Shown one piece after another: positions 61,793 through 64,000 of a stretch of 64,000 nt of DNA; position 1 is the first letter of the stretch, and each line of letters starts with the position of its first letter. The DNA is from Myxococcus sp. RHSTA-1-4 (GTDB lineage: Bacteria > Myxococcota > Myxococcia > Myxococcales > Myxococcaceae): assembly GCF_020037125.1 (NCBI RefSeq), contig NZ_JAIQDG010000015.1, positions 174,686-238,685 on the forward strand, written 5' to 3'. Made by a program: the position numbers and the translations under genes. The notes below the pieces were generated by a model. It did no database searches, was not told where the DNA came from, and was given only the letters and a program-made list of their open reading frames with translations.

Positions 61793-62871
61793 TGGAGCGG
61801 GCCCTCTCCGCGCCGGGCAAGCTGTTCGTCTCCGGCGAGTACGCGGTGCTGTGGGGCGGAGTGGCGCGCGTGGCCGCGGTGGCGCCCCGCACGGCGGCGT
61901 ACGTGCGGCGGCGCGCGGATGCCCGCGTGCACGTGTGCCTGGAGGAGGGGACACTGGCCGGGAGCACCACGCCCCTGGGCGTGCGCTGGGAGCGCGAGGT
62001 GCCGGCGGGGTTCTCCTTCGTGGCGCGCACGCTGGACGAGGCGCTGCGGGCGCACGGCCGCGCGGCCCCGGGCTTCGACCTGGCCGTGGCGCCGTCCGCG
62101 GTGGGCCCCAACGGGCAGAAGCTGGGCATGGGCGGCAGCGCGTGCGCGACGGTGCTGGCGGCGGAAGGGGCGCGCTACGTGCTGGAGGAGCGCTACGACG
62201 CGCTGAAGCTGGCGCTGGCGGCGCATGCGCTGGGGCAGGGCGGGAAGGGGAGCGGCGGGGATGTGGCCGCGAGCTTCGCCGGAGGGCTGCTGCGCTACCG
62301 GCGCTATGACGTAGCGCCGCTCATCGAGGCGAGCAATGCCGGGCGGCTGCGGGCCGCGTTGGCGGAGTCCCCGCCCGTGGACCTGTGGCGGCTGGCCGTG
62401 CCCCGCGTGTCCATGGCGTATGCCTTCACGGGCGAGAGCGCGTCCACGCGGGTGCTGATTGGCCAGGTGGAGGCGCGGCTGGAGGAGGCGGGGCGGCGGG
62501 CCTTCGTGGCGCGCTCTGACGCGCTGGGACACGAGATTGAGGCGGGCCTGGGTGGCGGGGACTTTCGCTCCTTCTCAGAGGCCGTGAAGGCGCAGCACGA
62601 GTTGCTGTTGGAGCTGGGCCCGCTGGAGACGGAGGGCATGCGGCGGGTGCTGGCGCTCGCGGCGGCCTACGGCTGCGCGGGGAAGCTGTCCGGGGCGGGG
62701 GGCGGAGACGGCTGCATCCTCTTCGCTCCGGACGTGCAGGCGCGCGCGGAGCTGTGCAAGGGACTGGAGGCGCGTGGCTTCCATACCCTGCCGCTGGACG
62801 CGGAGCCCGGCGTGCGCGGCGAGGCACAGGTGGATGCGCGGCTGCGCAACTGGGTCGACGCGCTCACCTGA
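61792..62871 (+). CDS. pmk: Phosphomevalonate kinase
   Basis: 359 residues, GHMP kinase fold. It opens LSAPGKLFVSGEYAVLWGG, has the ATP loop GPNGQKLGMGGSACATVL and the KGSGGDVAASFAGG and GKLSGAGGGDGCILF motifs, typical of bacterial phosphomevalonate kinases. It makes diphosphomevalonate, the substrate of mvaD. It is the last gene of the operon and is followed by a clear terminator. Confidence 0.92.
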   Translation: MERALSAPGKLFVSGEYAVLWGGVARVAAVAPRTAAYVRRRADARVHVCLEEGTLAGSTTPLGVRWEREVPAGFSFVARTLDEALRAHGRAAPGFDLAVAPSAVGPNGQKLGMGGSACATVLAAEGARYVLEERYDALKLALAAHALGQGGKGSGGDVAASFAGGLLRYRRYDVAPLIEASNAGRLRAALAESPPVDLWRLAVPRVSMAYAFTGESASTRVLIGQVEARLEEAGRRAFVARSDALGHEIEAGLGGGDFRSFSEAVKAQHELLLELGPLETEGMRRVLALAAAYGCAGKLSGAGGGDGCILFAPDVQARAELCKGLEARGFHTLPLDAEPGVRGEAQVDARLRNWVDALT

Positions 62872-62890
62872 GAGTCAATGCGGACCCCTG

Positions 62891-62920
62891 ACGCCCGCGC
62901 CTTCGGCGTGTGGCGTTTTT
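62891..62920 (+). terminator. Rho-independent terminator of the mevalonate operon
   Basis: An 11-base stem (ACGCC pairing with GGCGT, then CGCGCC with GGCGTG through a G-T pair) has one bulged T, a TTC loop, and is followed directly by TTTTT. It lies 20 bases after the pmk stop. This is the most classical terminator in the window. Confidence 0.8.
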
Positions 62921-63038
62921 GTTATCAATTCAATGTTTCACGCCCCACACGTTTCACGGTTGCGGCTGTCACGCCGTGTCGTTTGAGCGGAGGGTCAGAA
63001 CGGCCCCCGCCGCGACCAACAACTGAGCAGGGGCCACA

Positions 63039-63632
63039 ATGAACCTGAAGCAGATCATCCGTGGGAGCACCGTCGTTGGCCTGGGACTGGGTTTCGCGCT
63101 GACGGGTTGCGGAGGCGTTGAGCCGGGCGACGCGTCCGAGCCCGCGGAGCTGGGCAGCACCGAGCAGGGCATCAACGTCGTGACGAACAGCGGCTTCGAG
63201 TCCGCTCCCGCCGGTGTCTACAACTACACCATCCTCTCCACGGGCGCGACGACGCTCACGAACTGGACCATCGGCAGCAGCATCAAGGTGATGCACAGCA
63301 CCTACAAGACGCCGCACGGTGGTACCAAGTCCATCGACCTCAACGGGTACGGCGCGGGCAGCATCTCGCAGACGATTCCCACGGTGGTGGGGGCCGGCTA
63401 CACGGTGCGCTTCTACGTGTCCAATAGCCCCAACTGCGTGGGCGTGAGCCGCTCGGCGAAGCTGACCTATGGGCCGTCGACGGCGAGCTTCTCGAACACG
63501 TCCGGGTCCTGGAGCCTGCGGACCTACGTGTTCAACGCCACGAGCACCAGCACCCTCATCAAGCTGGAGAGCACCTCGGGCGGCGTGAGCTGCGGCCTGG
63601 CCATCGACGACCTCACGGTGGACGGCCCGTGA
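63039..63632 (+). CDS. Choice-of-anchor C-type lipoprotein
   Basis: 197 residues. The signal ends in FALTGC, then an acidic linker. The mature domain reads VVTNSGFESAPAG, LSTGATTLTNWTIG, SIDLNGYGAGSISQTI and FYVSNSPNC, the pattern of the choice-of-anchor C/DUF642-like beta-sandwich, found in secreted or surface proteins and resembling carbohydrate-binding folds. Here the anchor is a lipobox rather than a C-terminal sorting tail. The ATG follows AGGGG by 5 bases. An AT-rich stretch (62920-62950) upstream is a likely promoter area. Confidence 0.85.
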   Translation: MNLKQIIRGSTVVGLGLGFALTGCGGVEPGDASEPAELGSTEQGINVVTNSGFESAPAGVYNYTILSTGATTLTNWTIGSSIKVMHSTYKTPHGGTKSIDLNGYGAGSISQTIPTVVGAGYTVRFYVSNSPNCVGVSRSAKLTYGPSTASFSNTSGSWSLRTYVFNATSTSTLIKLESTSGGVSCGLAIDDLTVDGP

Positions 63633-63648
63633 TTCACGCGTAGCACCG

Positions 63649-63689
63649 CGCGCCCGGGCGGACGGAGTTGGCTCCTCCGTCCGGGCGCG
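63649..63689 (+). terminator. Terminator hairpin after the choice-of-anchor gene
   Basis: Arms CGCGCCC (63649-63655) and GGACGGAG (63660-63667) pair with CTCCGTCC and GGGCGCG (63675-63689), separated by a 4-base bulge. It starts 17 bases after the stop. Confidence 0.55.
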
Positions 63690-63737
63690 TGGCTTTGGGG
63701 GGGGCGTGGTGGGCCTGGCATAGACTGTCGGCCCGTC

Positions 63738-64000
63738 ATGACCGCGATTCGGTGGGGAGCAAGGAGGACACTCCGTCAGTTCGGCGCCCTTTTCATGGTG
63801 CTGCTGACCGCGTGCGGCGGCACGCCGCGAGCCTCGAGGCAGACCTGGGATGACCACGAGGTGGGGCCGGGCACGGCCCGATACGGGTTGAGCGTCATCT
63901 CGCCAGGTAACGCCCCAGCTGAGCCGGTGGAGGTGGATGAGGACGACTTCACGGAGGCCGTGACGAGGCTGGTCCGTGGCGTGCGGCCCGAGGCGCGGCC
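63738..64000 (+). CDS. Lipoprotein, N-terminal part (runs off the window); resembles myxobacterial Sit-type toxin lipoproteins
   Basis: 87 residues are visible, frame open to the edge. A signal with lipobox LLTAC (Cys26) is followed by GTARYGLSVISPG and then VEVDEDDFTEAVTRLVRGVR. That acidic segment plus VRP is, from memory, the shared N-terminal module of Myxococcus lipoprotein toxins (SitA type) and related AHH-nuclease lipoproteins, which are handed to neighbours by outer-membrane exchange. The variable C-terminal toxin part lies beyond the window, so the toxin call is tentative. Start ATG at 63738 is the only one giving the signal. Confidence 0.6.
   Translation, partial: MTAIRWGARRTLRQFGALFMVLLTACGGTPRASRQTWDDHEVGPGTARYGLSVISPGNAPAEPVEVDEDDFTEAVTRLVRGVRPEAR

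Noticed and set aside
62921..63038. A definite sigma-70 promoter in the AT-rich stretch before the choice-of-anchor gene
   Set aside because: The stretch is suggestive, but no -35/-10 pair with proper spacing could be fitted. Two GTTTCACG copies there are too short to call an operator.

Overview
This window is chromosomal DNA from a myxobacterium, most likely the Myxococcus/Corallococcus/Pyxidicoccus group. Evidence: very high GC with strong third-position GC; a protein ending in a MYXO-CTERM-type tail; 14 DUF4215-type Cys-rich repeats; a transmembrane Ser/Thr kinase with TPR-like repeats; an FHA-domain sigma-54 activator; a minor-pilin/PilY1 cluster; and a bacterial mevalonate operon. I see no tRNA, rRNA, IS element, prophage or CRISPR array. 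The 47 protein genes are densely packed, many with 4-base stop/start overlaps. Names rest on motifs read by eye, not on database searches.

Layout. 1-5.2 kb (+): end of a coiled-coil protein, dapF, and two unusual response regulators (receiver-GAF-degenerate GGDEF; receiver-DUF4388-decayed GTPase-like domain). 5.2-8.4 kb: DUF2278/lamin-tail protein, esterase, AraC regulator, small membrane protein. 8.7-22.1 kb: an FHA sigma-54 activator with two C-terminal helix-turn-helices, a small beta-sandwich protein, a putative three-gene minus-strand operon (OmpA/TSP3 protein, giant Cys-rich lipoprotein, Ser/Thr kinase), and a divergent Omp85-like barrel. 22.5-29.8 kb (+): type IVa pilus priming cluster (fimU-, pilV-, pilW-, pilX-like, pilY1). 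29.9-39.4 kb: small protein, TPR lipoprotein, histidine kinase/M16 peptidase pair, PLP decarboxylase, lipoprotein, GH15 hydrolase. 39.5-45.8 kb: tripartite RND efflux operon with divergent MarR regulator. 45.9-49.8 kb: coiled-coil membrane protein, lone E2-type acyltransferase domain, AraC regulator, HtpX-like peptidase. 49.9-56.8 kb: iron-type locus (HTTM protein, imelysin, delta-60-repeat lipoprotein, TonB receptor) around two Fur-box-like sites. 56.9-62.9 kb: DsrE-like gene and the mevalonate operon fni-mvaA-mvk-mvaD-pmk. 63-64 kb: choice-of-anchor lipoprotein and the start of a lipoprotein resembling myxobacterial Sit-type toxins.

The most interesting structure is a predicted regulon. Palindromic TGACRYGTCA-type elements sit about 80-140 bases upstream of sigma-54 (-24/-12) promoter matches at two loci: just after the FHA activator gene (driving the small protein at 10480) and in the divergent region 20.34-20.79 kb (driving the OmpA/Cys-rich/kinase operon, and perhaps the barrel gene). 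The activator, its possible targets and a kinase whose phosphothreonines could be read by the FHA domain lie within 14 kb, suggesting a self-contained envelope-signalling circuit. The operon also encodes a TraA/TraB-like pair of architectures. All of this is sequence inference.
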